Source: Flammula alnicola (Eukaryota; Basidiomycota; Agaricomycetes; Agaricales; Strophariaceae). From it: DNA of 64,000 nt. Below, in pieces: positions 45,700 through 56,373 of the stretch. A program made the translations under genes and the position numbers. The stretch covers positions 186,001 through 250,000 of the forward strand of contig JADNRV010000039.1 of NCBI GenBank assembly GCA_015499995.1. Direction: 5' to 3'. The notes under the pieces were generated by a model, which saw nothing but the letters and a program-made list of their open reading frames with translations, was not told where the DNA came from and did no database searches. Position 1 is the first letter of the stretch, and every line of letters begins with the position of its first letter.

Positions 45700-46640
45700 T
45701 GGCTTGCCATCGCTCTCTGCCTCATCTCATTTCAATACTCGTCCTCAGCACCTGCGTTGACGATGTCGCCCCCGCCGGTTCAGCAGGTCCTCGCTATCTG
45801 AAGAAGACGCACCCAACCGAACAGACTGTCGAGGAGGTTGTCGAATGCTACTCACTGCTGCTGACCGTCTCCATTCGCCCGCCAACGTCATCTCTCGACC
45901 GTGGCCACCAAGGCACGCCCAGGACGAGCGGACTGTCATGCGCCAATTCCATCAAAGGCCCATCGTCTTCCAATGCATCGAATGCCTCGACACGATCCGC
46001 AAGCCCCGCAAAGCCATCAACTACATCAATTTCCCCGTCATCCCTTGCGCGTTCTGTCTCTATTCGTGGACCTCCATCCCCTACAAAACCCTCAACCTCA
46101 CTACAACCGCGTAAATCCTTCGTCGCCCGCCAATCTCCCTCGCAAGACACTCCTGTCTCTCCAACATCCATAATTCGCAATGGAAGAACATCGCCCGTCG
46201 AAATGCAGTCCATGTCGCAGTCCATGTCCTCAAATACCTTTGGCGTTAAACGGACTTCATCTCCCCTGAGTCAACCACCATTGCAGTCTGCTACCCAACA
46301 ACACAGTCCTCGACCTCCATCGTGTCTATCTTCTCCTCCTTTTTTAAATTGACGGAATACGCTGTCCGACTGTGACCTATCTTAGCCTACCCCAGTCCCA
46401 GTTTCCGCTCCAGCTCTCCCACACGACGACACATAACTCCAAGAACTGCGAGCCAAAATCCGCGTCCTCGAAGCCAAACGCGCCGACGACTCGCGCCACG
46501 TCCCACAAATTTACTGACAGCAGCCGCATGACCCGCTAGAGATCCTTAATCTCAAGCTGAAGCAGCAAGATCTCGATGCGACTGACCCAACAGCTACTCC
46601 ACAAAATTCGAACTCTTCATTGATTCCATTGGGCTGGTAG
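45700..46640 (+). pseudogene. Dynactin p150-like linker fragment
   Basis: A Ser/Pro/Thr-rich frame (KPSTTSISPSSLARSVSIRG, PPSPTKPSTSLQPRKSFVAR) is followed after a frame change by ELRAKIRVLEAKRADDSRHV and later ILNLKLKQQDLDATDPTATP. The coiled-coil phrase LRAKIRVLEAKRADD fits the start of the coiled coil of fungal dynactin p150Glued (NIP100-type), which in that protein follows a low-complexity linker after the CAP-Gly domain. The CAP-Gly domain is not found upstream, and stops break the coiled coil. Dynactin activates dynein at microtubules. The identification rests mainly on the coiled-coil phrase, so it is moderate. Confidence 0.45.
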
Positions 46641-46799
46641 CAGCAGCGGCAGCGGGAGCCGCGCAGGTATGGACTTTTGATTTTCTTTGATTTCACAGTC
46701 ACTTACCTTGGTCGCTATTAGCCTCTCATGTCACTTCTTTTTGGACGTCGAAATGCACGTGCACACCTAACGCAAGACTTCGTCGATTGTCGCCAACCC

Positions 46800-49195
46800 G
46801 GCTACGTCAAGTGAAATACCAGAGGCAGGTGCGAATTTCCGACATTCTGCTGGCAAGATCGCAACTTACCTGGTGTGGATTGGTACGTCCGACCACATGA
46901 CCATCAATGTTTCTAAAGTTAACCTTTGATAGGTGTCGGAATGTTCGTTTGCACATACACGACCATGTATATTTGGGTGTATCCTGGTGAAGTTAATGCG
47001 AAACGCATTCGAGAACGCTATCTTCAAGCCGTTCTGCGTCAGGATATTGCATTCTTCGACAATGTCGGCGCTGGAGAGGTCGCAATGCGTATACAGACAG
47101 ATACACGTACGCCCGAATTCTAGTGACCCGCTTGTTTACGATGGCTCATCTTGGCATCATGCAGATTTGGTGCAACGGGGAATTTCGGAAAAGGTACCCC
47201 TTGCAGTCCGCTTTATTGGTGCCTTTGTCACCGGCTCGCTCTCCCATATGCACGTTCTTGGCGCTTGGCGCTTGCAATGTCCGCTATGCTCCCAGTTATG
47301 GCCATTGCTGGTGGTATTATGAACAAATTTATCTCAACATATATGCAGTGCGTAGTTCTCCAGGGTTCTCAGCGTTATTGGGCTAACGGCATTCAGAATG
47401 TTTCTCAAATATGTCGCCGAAGATGTAAGTCTGGCAGAGGAGGTCATCTCAACCATTCGCACTGCTCAGGCCTTCGGAATTCAGATGATTTTGAGCCAGC
47501 TCTATAATCAAAGCATCGACAAATCTCAAGAAGTGGACATGAAGGCTGCCATCCGGCATGGCGGAGGTTTGGCAATGTCCTTCTTTGTCCGCATATGGAC
47601 TTGGTATGGTTGTCCTCCTTGTTAACGCATCCGACCTTTATCTCCCACGACTCAACAGTTTTCAGCTTTTGTACCACTCTCCTCAACAGCGGTCACGGTA
47701 AGCAATATCATCCTTTCTAGACTTTACGAGATCTCAGGTTCGCCTCCTTTCGTATGTAGCAACTCCTAGTTCCGTTATAAACGTTTTCTTGGCAATTCTG
47801 CAATCACTCACGGTCGTGGTGCTGCCGCCAAGCTCTATGACAGGATTGTCCTCGTTCTCGACATCGACTCGGCTAATCCTGAAGGATTGACAACGTTGAG
47901 GGTGAAATCACTCTGGAAGATGTCAAATTCAGCTATCCTTCTCGGCCCACTGTCCAAGTTGTCAAAGGACGCGACATTACTTTCCATGCTGGCAAGACCG
48001 CTGCATTGGCCGGCACTTCAGGTTCTGGAAAGTCTACAATTGTCTCTCTAGTTGAATGATTCTACGATCCGAGTCCACAAGCGCTTTGGACATGCAATCG
48101 GAAGGAATCGTAAAGGATGCATTGGATAAAGCTGCTGCCGGTAAATCTTTATGTTTTTATTTTATTTTGCCAGTGGTGACTATTTTTAGGCCGCACCACT
48201 ATTATGATCGTGCATCGTCTCTCGACCATCAAGGTCATTGATGTCATCTACGTCATGGGTGAAGGTCAGGTTCTCGAATCTGGGAGTCACAACGACCTCC
48301 TCCAGCGTGATGGCGCCTATGCCCGACTCGCCCATGCTCAGAAACTGTGTGAAGGCAAAGACAGCGCACACGGAGAAGGCGATGCCGGAAGTGTATCTGA
48401 TTCGTCTGAGGAGCAAGTCGAACGGGGACCGCTATCTGGAGCAACATGCTTTACACGTTCTCGCAACCGCTCACCTTCTTCGTCATCGCCCTCATTTTCT
48501 GGTTCGGAGCCATGCTTGTCTCGCGTCAAGAGGCTTCCACTTTCCAGTTTTTCATTGGTCTCATGGTATCCATCTTCCATCTTCTTATAGGATTTCATGT
48601 CCTCACGTTTATTGTTTCCAGAGCCAGATTTTCGGTGCCATCCAGGCTGGCAACGTGTTCTCTTTCGTGCCCGATATCTCATCAGCGAAGGGTGCTGGTT
48701 CAGATATCATCAAATTGCTTAATTCCCGCCCGGAGATTGACGCCGAATCGACCGACGGTAAAGTGGTGGCCGAAAAGACTGTCCGGGCTCATATCCGTTT
48801 CGAGAACATTCATTTCCGGTATCCCGCTCGCCCTGGTGTTTGTGTGTTGCGGGATCTGTCGCTCGAGGTCGAGCCTGGAACATACATCGCCTTGGTTGGC
48901 GCCAGTGGGTTGGGCAAGAGTACAACGTAAGTATCATATGTCCGTCGTTGCGGTGCCAGATGCTGACCACCTCTTTTCCGCCAGCATTCAATTGATCGAA
49001 CGGTTCTGTGACCCCCTTCACGAAGAAATATTATACGTATGTGATTCATATTGCCGTGTATGGTGCGGAAACTGAACCCCTTCTCTCTTTCCAGCTGGAC
49101 GGCGTACGTATCACCGATCTTAATATACGGGAATACCGCAAACAGACTTTTTTCTTCATGTTTGCTGACTTACTTGGCCTAAAACCCAAAACTAG
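46800..49195 (+). pseudogene. ABCB-type ABC transporter pseudogene
   Basis: Resembles full-size fungal STE6/PMD1-like exporters. TMD1 text: VGMFVCTYTTMYIWVYPGEV, RERYLQAVLRQDIAFFDNVG, AEEVISTIRTAQAFGIQMIL. NBD1: GEITLEDVKFSYPSRPTVQV, then Walker A GTSGSGKSTIVSLVE (48012-48055). Immediately afterwards FYDPSP passes into TSALDMQSEGIVKDALDKAA and IMIVHRLSTIKVIDVIYVMG, so the Q-loop, LSGGQ signature and Walker B are deleted. TMD2: LTFFVIALIFWFGAMLVSRQ. NBD2: IRFENIHFRYPARPGVCVLR with Walker A GASGLGKSTT. Text stops after DLNIREYRKQ, before its signature. An in-frame TGA follows LVE. It cannot hydrolyse ATP as a normal transporter. Confidence 0.82.
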
Positions 49196-49199
49196 GATG

Positions 49200-51770
49200 T
49201 TCTCATGCTAACATACTCAAATCCTCGCGAGCGATGCATGCTCCAAGAATGGATCAACTATGCTGGTGGTTCTCTCTCATGTATTATCGTCGGCCACGAT
49301 TTCTTAGGCGTCTCGCTTGACGTCCTCCTCAACCGCAAACGCGCAGATTACGATCCGGATGATACTGCGAGCTCGATGACCACTTTCAGATGGCAATCGC
49401 GGCCAAGGTCCAGATTCTACCTCTGACAAGATACTTACCAATCTTGCTGGTAACTCCTGGTAAGACATTCTCGACGATACTATTTTATTTTCGAAGCCTA
49501 CGTTTTTTCACAGGAATAAGACGCTGAATGGTGGTCGTGCCGAACGGAACAAATATATTCATCGCCTGAAATACATCTGCCGTGACAAAACATACGGCAA
49601 GAAGACATCCAAAGCAGAACCCCAAGAAGATGACGAGCAAGGAGGGAAGACCACGAAAGCGAAACGAGACAGATACAATGGTGGTCTCGTATTCGAACCG
49701 AAGCGAGGGTTATGAGACAAGTACATCCCAGTCATGGACTTCAATTCGCTATATCCCAGCATCATTCAAGAATACAACATTGATTTCACCACTGTTGAAC
49801 CAGTAGATGATGATGATGATGTAAGCATTGCCGTAGTTGATGCTGTGATCGTACTCATTCGTCAACTCATCGGATATTGGCCAAGACATCCTTCCGCGCC
49901 TAATCGCAACACTCGTTAACCGCAGACGTGAGGTGAAAAAATTGATGAAAGACCGGAAGTCTACTCAGGCACAGCTGCTGCAGGTGATTAACCATGGCAC
50001 TTCCTGCGCCTTATTTTCCTGACGATAATTTTTTTTTGGCAGTATGACATCAAGCAACAAGCTCTGAAGCTTACTGCCGACAGTATGTATGGATGTCTTG
50101 GATTTAAATATTCAAGGTTCTATGCCAGACCGCTCGCCGCTCTTACGACCTACAAGGGACGAGAGATCTTGACACACACACCAGAGAACTGGCGGAAAGC
50201 CTGAACCTTGACGTAAATTATCTTCTTCATCGTTTAACAACATTTCCTAATTTTGTCATCTCGTCCAGGTTGTGTATGGTGATACCAACTCCGGATTCGT
50301 GAATTCAAACGTGACAGACCTGGCTGAAGCACTGAAGATCTCAGCCACATTCAAGCAAGCCGTCAACGATCGATACAAGTTACTCGAAATTGATCTGGAC
50401 GGCGTCTTCCAGCGACTTCTATTACTTCAGAAAAAGAAATCCGCCGCTATCAAAGTGGATGATGGGACGAGGACAAGCACGGAAATCAAAGGTCTGGACA
50501 TGAAACGGAGAGAATATTGCGCTTTCTATCGAAACAAGTTTCACAGTACGTCAATAGCAACACTCGTTTTCCTCACTTACTTAGCATTTCTTAGGTATGT
50601 TTTGAGCCAAATCTTGTCTGGAGAAGCGACGGAGAATGTTGTCGAAAACATTCATGAATATCTCTCAACAATTGGCAAGAACGGACGAAAGGGATCAATC
50701 AAACTGGACGAGTTTGTTATCTTCAAAGTACGAAATATTTCTCCACAGTCGTTCGTGCTACTCCCAAGCGTCTTGCCAAAAATCCGGAAGACTACCCCGA
50801 TGCGAAAAGCCAACCCCACGTTCAGGTAGCCCTACGTATGAAGCAGCGTGGTGGTTCGGCAAAGACTGGAGATGTCATTCCTTACATCTTCTGTCTCTCT
50901 GAAGGTCAAGAAAGAGCGAAATCAGCTCAGGCAGATCGGGCTAGACATCTTGATGAATTCCGCGAGGCGGGGTCAGCTCTTAAGATCGGTAAGCAAATCT
51001 CTCCAGTTATCTCTCTGCGTTTCTGACGATGCATCTAGATTATGAGCACTACCTCTCACATCAGGTCCTCCGCCCAATCGAGCGTCTTTGCGAACGTATT
51101 GAAGGAACTGATAGAGCGCGATTGGCTGAGGGTCTTGGTATGTTAATAGCTTCATCTCGAGAAGTATAACTATTCTAATGGTACATAGGCTTGGATCCAA
51201 TGCGTTATCGAACTTCTACTGGAGATGAACGAATGTTCTCTGGCCTTGATTCTCAAATTTCTGATGCCGAGAGGTTCCGTGACGCAGTTCCATTTTTCGT
51301 TCGACGCCGCCACTGTCAAGGTCGACTAAATTTCCTCCCTCTGGATCATCCGGAGGTATGATATCTCTCCGTTTCCCTGATCATATCTTAAATTTCAGTT
51401 TTTCAGGCAAACCTTCTATCCTGCGTGCTCCAAAACCATAAGCCTACAAACGCAGCTAGAAGCCCAAATACGAGACTTCATTGCCAAATACTATGAAGGT
51501 TGGACCGTGTGTGACGACCCGGCTTGCGACAATCGCACACGTATGATGGGCGTTTATGGCCGAAGATGCCTTCGATCAGGATGCAAAGGCAAAGTTACAT
51601 TTGAGGTAAACAGATTCTTCTTCGCACAGGATTGTGGTAGCTGACATCAAACTTGAATATCATCAGTATTCTGACACGCCGCTATATAACCAACTGCGAT
51701 ATTTCGTCTCCCTCTTTGGTGTCCAAAAGGCCCTTGCTGCCTCACGACCTGAACGACACAGTACGTCGGT
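49200..51770 (+). pseudogene. POL1: DNA polymerase alpha catalytic subunit pseudogene
   Basis: Family B polymerase that extends primers at replication forks with primase. Text: CIIVGHDFLGVSLDVLLNRK (exonuclease-like domain, then an abrupt jump to DYDPDDTASS), [40 protein letters not shown] (motif A), [20 protein letters not shown] (motif B, normally ANSMYG), VVYGDTNSGFVNSNVTDLAE (motif C), GLDMKRREYC, VALRMKQRGGSAKTGDVIPY, and zinc-binding CDDPACDNRTRMMGVYGRRC. Defects: TGA before DKYIPVMDF (near 49710), the second motif C aspartate changed to Asn (50287-50289), first-finger CRHC changed to RRHC, and most of the N-terminal half missing. Introns are retained. The C terminus dissolves at about 51770, where adenylate-cyclase text begins. 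Confidence 0.88.
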
Positions 51771-51859
51771 CAGGCTATTATTATGCATCGCCTGCAAGTT
51801 ATTTGCGATATCAAGGCCGAGGTGGGTTTGAATTCATGCTGTTCGTCTGTCTCTTCGTG

Positions 51860-53225
51860 CTTCATGTCGAAATATTTTTAGAGAACGAATGCTTGGTCAG
51901 AATGAGCGGCCAGCTGCTATTGTCAAGCTAAGGATGGAGCAGGCTGGTTACGTCCTCGAGAACGGCTTGTACTTGCTTGGTGCGGAAAGCCTAGGCAGCC
52001 TGCTTTAATTTGTCTTCAAGATTCAACTACTAGCTGGGGTAAGCCGTGACATGGTGTCTTCTTTGATCTCGTGATAATATATATTTTTCTTTCAAAGGAG
52101 CAAATAGATTTCGATAACTACCACTTCGTCGACCTCTCTGGCGGGGGGTCTACGCACAATACCGCCCATAGTGCATCAGAATGCTGAACACATCATATCT
52201 CTCAAACTCTAAAGGAACCCTATGATCGAAATCCTCCTCGACTTCATCCAGTCTTGTATGACGCTGCGCGACCTCCGCTTAACGCACAGGTCGATGAAGA
52301 AAGTGCCGCAAAGCTTGCGGCACTCGACTTGACATCTAGTCCAACTCCATCAGAGATCCATATCCATGACCTTCTCACCATCCATACGCAGAGCAACCGA
52401 CTGGAAAAACTACCATGGCATTTCGCCCGTCTACACTCCCTCAATACCACCAATATCTCGAACAACAAGTTCCGCAAGTTCCGTTTCATCCTCACCAAGA
52501 TCGAGACCCTTCGCGATTTGGATATCTCGTTCAACATGATCATGGAGCATGGAGTTGCTGGCGGACATTTGGAAGATGAAGTCGCTCGAGAGGCTGATTA
52601 TTGTTGGAAATCAAGTCAGCGAGTTCCCGGACCAGGCGGCGGAACTGGTTAACCTTCGCGTGCTGGATATCAAGAGGAACCAGATCTCGGACCTCACTCT
52701 AATATGTATGCTGTCGCAGATCTACAGCCTGAGTGCGGATCATTCCCTGTCTGAACTCGATCTTTTCTACGTGAAGCTCTGTTTTCTCGACAACCTCGTG
52801 TTTATTCAGCTTTTCTCACTTCACAACCTCAAACTCGACCACAACTCGATCCGTTCGATACCCGACAGTCTGGGTGACCTTAAATGTCTAGCAACTTCAA
52901 GCCTCTCGTGAACAGATAACAAGCTCGACACCCTTCCGTCGACCATCGACAAGGTTCAGAAACTCGAGGTCTTGGATGCGCACAACAATAATTTCAATGA
53001 GCTGCTGAAAGACGCTATGGAATTGCGCGAGCCTAACGAAGATCAACGTTACCTCGAATTTCCTGAATACTTGGCATGACCCGCCAGCTGGTGTCATCGT
53101 TCAAGAAATGCCCACGGTTATCGACAGAAGCCTGGCAGCACTGGTTGCAATAGCCCGAAAACCATCGATGTCCTCGATCAGCTCGGCGCGAAACCTGCCT
53201 CCTCTCGTACATTCTCTCGGCCTAC
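51860..53225 (+). pseudogene. CYR1: Adenylate cyclase fragment: RA-domain end plus LRRs
   Basis: Starts in RERMLGQNERPAAIVKLRME and QAGYVLENGLYLLGAESLGS (end of the Ras-association domain), then an in-frame TAA (52006-52008). Leucine-rich repeats follow: FDNYHFVDLSGG, NRLEKLPWHFARLHSLNTTN, LRDLDISFNMI, MKSLERLIIVGNQVSEFPDQ, LKLDHNSIRSIPDSLGDLKC, NKLDTLPSTIDKVQKLEVLD. The diagnostic linker is WHDPPAGVIVQEMPTVIDRS and SSARNLPPLVHSL. In an intact fungal cyclase this is followed by further repeats, a PP2C-like region and the cyclase catalytic domain. All are missing here, and the text stops about 25 bp before the next gene's ATG. The enzyme normally makes cAMP under Ras control. Stops and frame changes mark a pseudogene. 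Confidence 0.85.
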
Positions 53226-53247
53226 ATGGTCGTCTCTCCTCCACCAT

Positions 53248-55791
53248 GGCTTCCACAGTCAAAAAAACAGTACACGCCTTCGACAAGGGCCGCCTCGAAG
53301 CCCTTCTTGACCGCAGGTTTTCTACGCTCCGACATTTGAGATCTATGGAGGTATGTTGGTCCCTGGAGCATCTGCATCGGGGTAGTCTTGTGCTAATTGA
53401 AAAGTTTAACGATCTTAAGTGTTGCCGGTCTATACAACTGCGGTCCCCGGGTTCATCTCTCCAGGTGAACATCATCTCGGAATGGAGGAAACATTTTATC
53501 ATCGAGCAGAATATGTTGGCGCTGGACACTACGATCATGACTCCTCCATCGGTCTTTGAGACCTCAGGTCACGTCGCGAGGTTCGCAGATTGGATGGTTA
53601 AGGATTTGAAAACCGGCGATGTTCTACATGCCGATCACCTTGTCAAAAACGTATTGGAGGCTCGTCTGGCCGGTGATAAGGAAGCTCGAGGCCTGGCTGC
53701 TGCCCCTGGGACGGACGACAAGAAAAGAAGAAAGCAGCCAAAGTCACTGCCGTTAAACTTGCGGATGAGGTCGTAACAGAATGCGAGACTATCCTTGCTC
53801 AGGTGTGTTATATCCGTCCATCGCGTAATTGGACACGCGGCTCAATTACCCTTCTCCCCTCTTTCTGTTATGATAGCTCGATAACACAATCTTCGGAAAC
53901 CAGATACCGATAATGAAGTCGGCGAACCTCAATTGTTCAATCTCATGTTTGCAACCAGCACTGGCCCCACTGGCCAACATCCCGGGTAATCCATGGTCCT
54001 TCATATAACCCTCGCGTTCGGCAACTCAAACTGCGTAATTACAGGTTCCTTCCCCCTGAGACTGCACAGGGCCATTTCCTAAACTTCTCCCGACTCCTCG
54101 AATTCAACGACGGACGTGTCCCCTTTGCCTCTGCTCAGATCGGTCGCTCTTTCCGCAATGAGATCTCGCCACGGGCAGGGCTTTTCCATGTCCGCAAGTT
54201 TACCATGGGCGAGATCGAGCATTTCGTGGACCCTTAATATAAGAAGCACGAACGTTTCTTCGAAGTCCACGACGTCAAGCGAACCCTCCTATTCAAGAAT
54301 TCCGCAAAAACACGACGGTGGAGCTGACTGTTGGCGAAGCCGTGCAGAAGAGCATCATCGCGAATGAAACTCTTGTCTATTTCGTTCCCCGAATCTATCT
54401 GTTCCTCCTCAAGATCGGAATCACCCCGCAATGACTTCATTTCAGACAACACATGCAGAACGAGAATGGCGCATTACGCCGCTGACTGCTGGGACGTCGA
54501 GATCCACAACTCCACCGGCTGGACCGAGTGCGTTGGTTGTGCTGATCGAGCAGCGTGCGATTTGAGCGTGCATTCGGCCAAGACTGGCCCTCCGTTGGTC
54601 GTCCGTCAAGCTTTGAAAGAACCGATCGTCTCCGAGAAGGAAGTGGAACAAGAAAGTCCTCAGGAAGACATTCAAGCAGGACACAGGCATTATCCCGACT
54701 GTGGAATCGATGGATCAGCAGGAGCTGACCAAACTGAAAGGTCAACTGGGTCAAAGATGGGGAATTTAATTGATCTTGCATCTGATTACTGGCTTATCCA
54801 TTGCGTCCCTCGCTCACAGGAAAGCCGTTATTATGTCCTCGGACGACAAGGAGTTCGAATTGACTCCTGAGGTTCTGACCGTCGAGCTCGAGACCATTAA
54901 GCAATCCAGTAAGTCGGAGGGTCATTAATACCATCCCCTGATTTTTGACTCTTTCTGACTCGTCTTCTTTTCTATTAAAGTTCGAAATTTACTCCGAATG
55001 TCATCGAACCTTCCTTTGGCTTGGGCTACATTCTGTATGCTTTGCTTGAACATAGTTTCTGGAGCAGAGGGCAAGACGTCGAGCGCGGCTTAAGTTTCTT
55101 TCATGAACACTGCCATGTTATTTGATCTCCTTGCTGATGACATTTGCCTTCACCCGCACAGGTGTTGTCTTTGCCACCACTTTTCCCCCAACAAAAGTTC
55201 TCATAGTGCCCTTGAGTGACCGTGAAGAGTTTGACCCGCTTCGTCAAGGAAGTTTGTGCGCCATCACTGCTCCAAGTTTTGCAAATATTAGATTGCTTAT
55301 CGTTAACGTCGACCGTTCTCATTATCCCAACTCGGGGATGGCCTTTTCTTCTTTTTCTTTGTTCAGATTCTAAATTTCGTAAAGCGCGCATATTCTCTCG
55401 CGTTGATGACTCGAACACGCGTAATGATGAACTGGGGACGCCGTTCGGCGTCACCTCGATTTTGCATGTACGTCAACTTTCTTTGTTCCCCGTGAGCCTA
55501 ATCTGTCCACTAAGTAACGTTCATCTGCTGCCTGCGTGCCTTGCGTTCCGACAGCCGTGCAATTCGGTAAGTTCCACGTTGCAGGACATTAAATGGCTCA
55601 GCCTCGTGTATCTATTGATGGATCTTTTTCTGACCTTCGTCTTTCTTCTTCTTTCTCTCCTGCGTGAGCGCGACATCATTGATCAACGGATCGGACCTAT
55701 CGACAAAGTCATTGCGGTCACGGAGCTCGTCCATGACAACATGGACTGGGAAGAAGCGTGCCAGCGATTACCAGCATACGACATCGGCTAG
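53248..55791 (+). pseudogene. GRS1: Glycyl-tRNA synthetase pseudogene, near full length
   Basis: Class II synthetase that charges tRNA-Gly in cytosol and mitochondria. It starts MASTVKKTVHAFDKGRLEAL. Then: [80 protein letters not shown], motif 2 [74 protein letters not shown] (anticodon-binding domain), RNDELGTPFGV, and the end [15 protein letters not shown]. Defects include loss of the GxYDYGPxG block after RRF, TAA after HFVDP (54235-54237), and repeated frameshifts, e.g. after VKRTLLF and in the EKEV region. Introns are retained. An intact copy must exist elsewhere if the cell translates glycine codons. Confidence 0.88.
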
Positions 55792-55921
55792 ATTCATTGA
55801 TGACGATGACCACCTCCACTGCCGGACAAAAGACGACGCGGGCGGAGAAGTAATCAGAGACGGACAGTTTGTATCTATATATACTCTCAATAAAAAGCCA
55901 TCAAAATATTTGCTTTCGATT

Positions 55922-56327
55922 ATGGGTGCCTACTACGATGAGGTCGAAATCGAGGACATGGCCCGGGACGAGGAAAAGAGGGTCTACCATTACCCTTGCG
56001 CATGCGGGGATCGTTTCGGGATTTCGCGACGTCAGCTTGCAGACTGCGAAAATATTGAATATATATGTCCAAGCTGTAGTCTCGTCATTCGAGTGATATA
56101 CGATCTGGTGCGTCCTGGTTAATCTTGTTATATAGATCCTTGAGCTGACTTTGCATTTGAAGCTCGACTTTGAGGATGAGCCTCCCGACGATGACGCCTC
56201 TGGGGAAGACGGTGAAGAAGAAGATAATGAAGAGCAGAGCGATCGCGACGATTATCATTTCGAGGATGCCTTGGAGAAGCTTACCATCACCGACGAAGTG
56301 CCCAAGGTCGTCAGCGTCTCGATTTAG
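55922..56327 (+). CDS. DPH3: DPH3/KTI11 CSL zinc-finger protein, intact
   Basis: Exon 1 (55922-56107) encodes [40 protein letters not shown], then [17 protein letters not shown] 55-bp GT-AG intron joins in frame to exon 2 (56163-56327), which encodes an acidic tail ending [12 protein letters not shown], for 116 residues in total. This is the CSL zinc finger with the four Cys ligands in CxC and CxxC pairs. It is the small electron-donor protein needed for the first step of diphthamide synthesis on eEF2 and for Elongator-dependent tRNA wobble modification. The acidic extension is longer than in the ~80-residue yeast protein. The frame also runs upstream of this ATG, but similarity starts here. 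It lies 130 bp after the synthetase relic and shows no defect apart from slight changes inside the finger (GDRFGI, CENIEYI). Confidence 0.82.
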
Positions 56328-56340
56328 AGTGGTTTCCTAG

Positions 56341-56373
56341 AAGATGATCAATCGTGCAGCGCAAGATCATCTT
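56341..56373. terminator. Hairpin downstream of DPH3
   Basis: AAGATGATC (56341-56349) pairs perfectly with GATCATCTT (56365-56373) around a 15-base loop, starting 13 bp after the DPH3 stop. It could be a 3' UTR structure. A Helitron-type 3' hairpin was considered, but no CTRR end follows. Confidence 0.35.
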
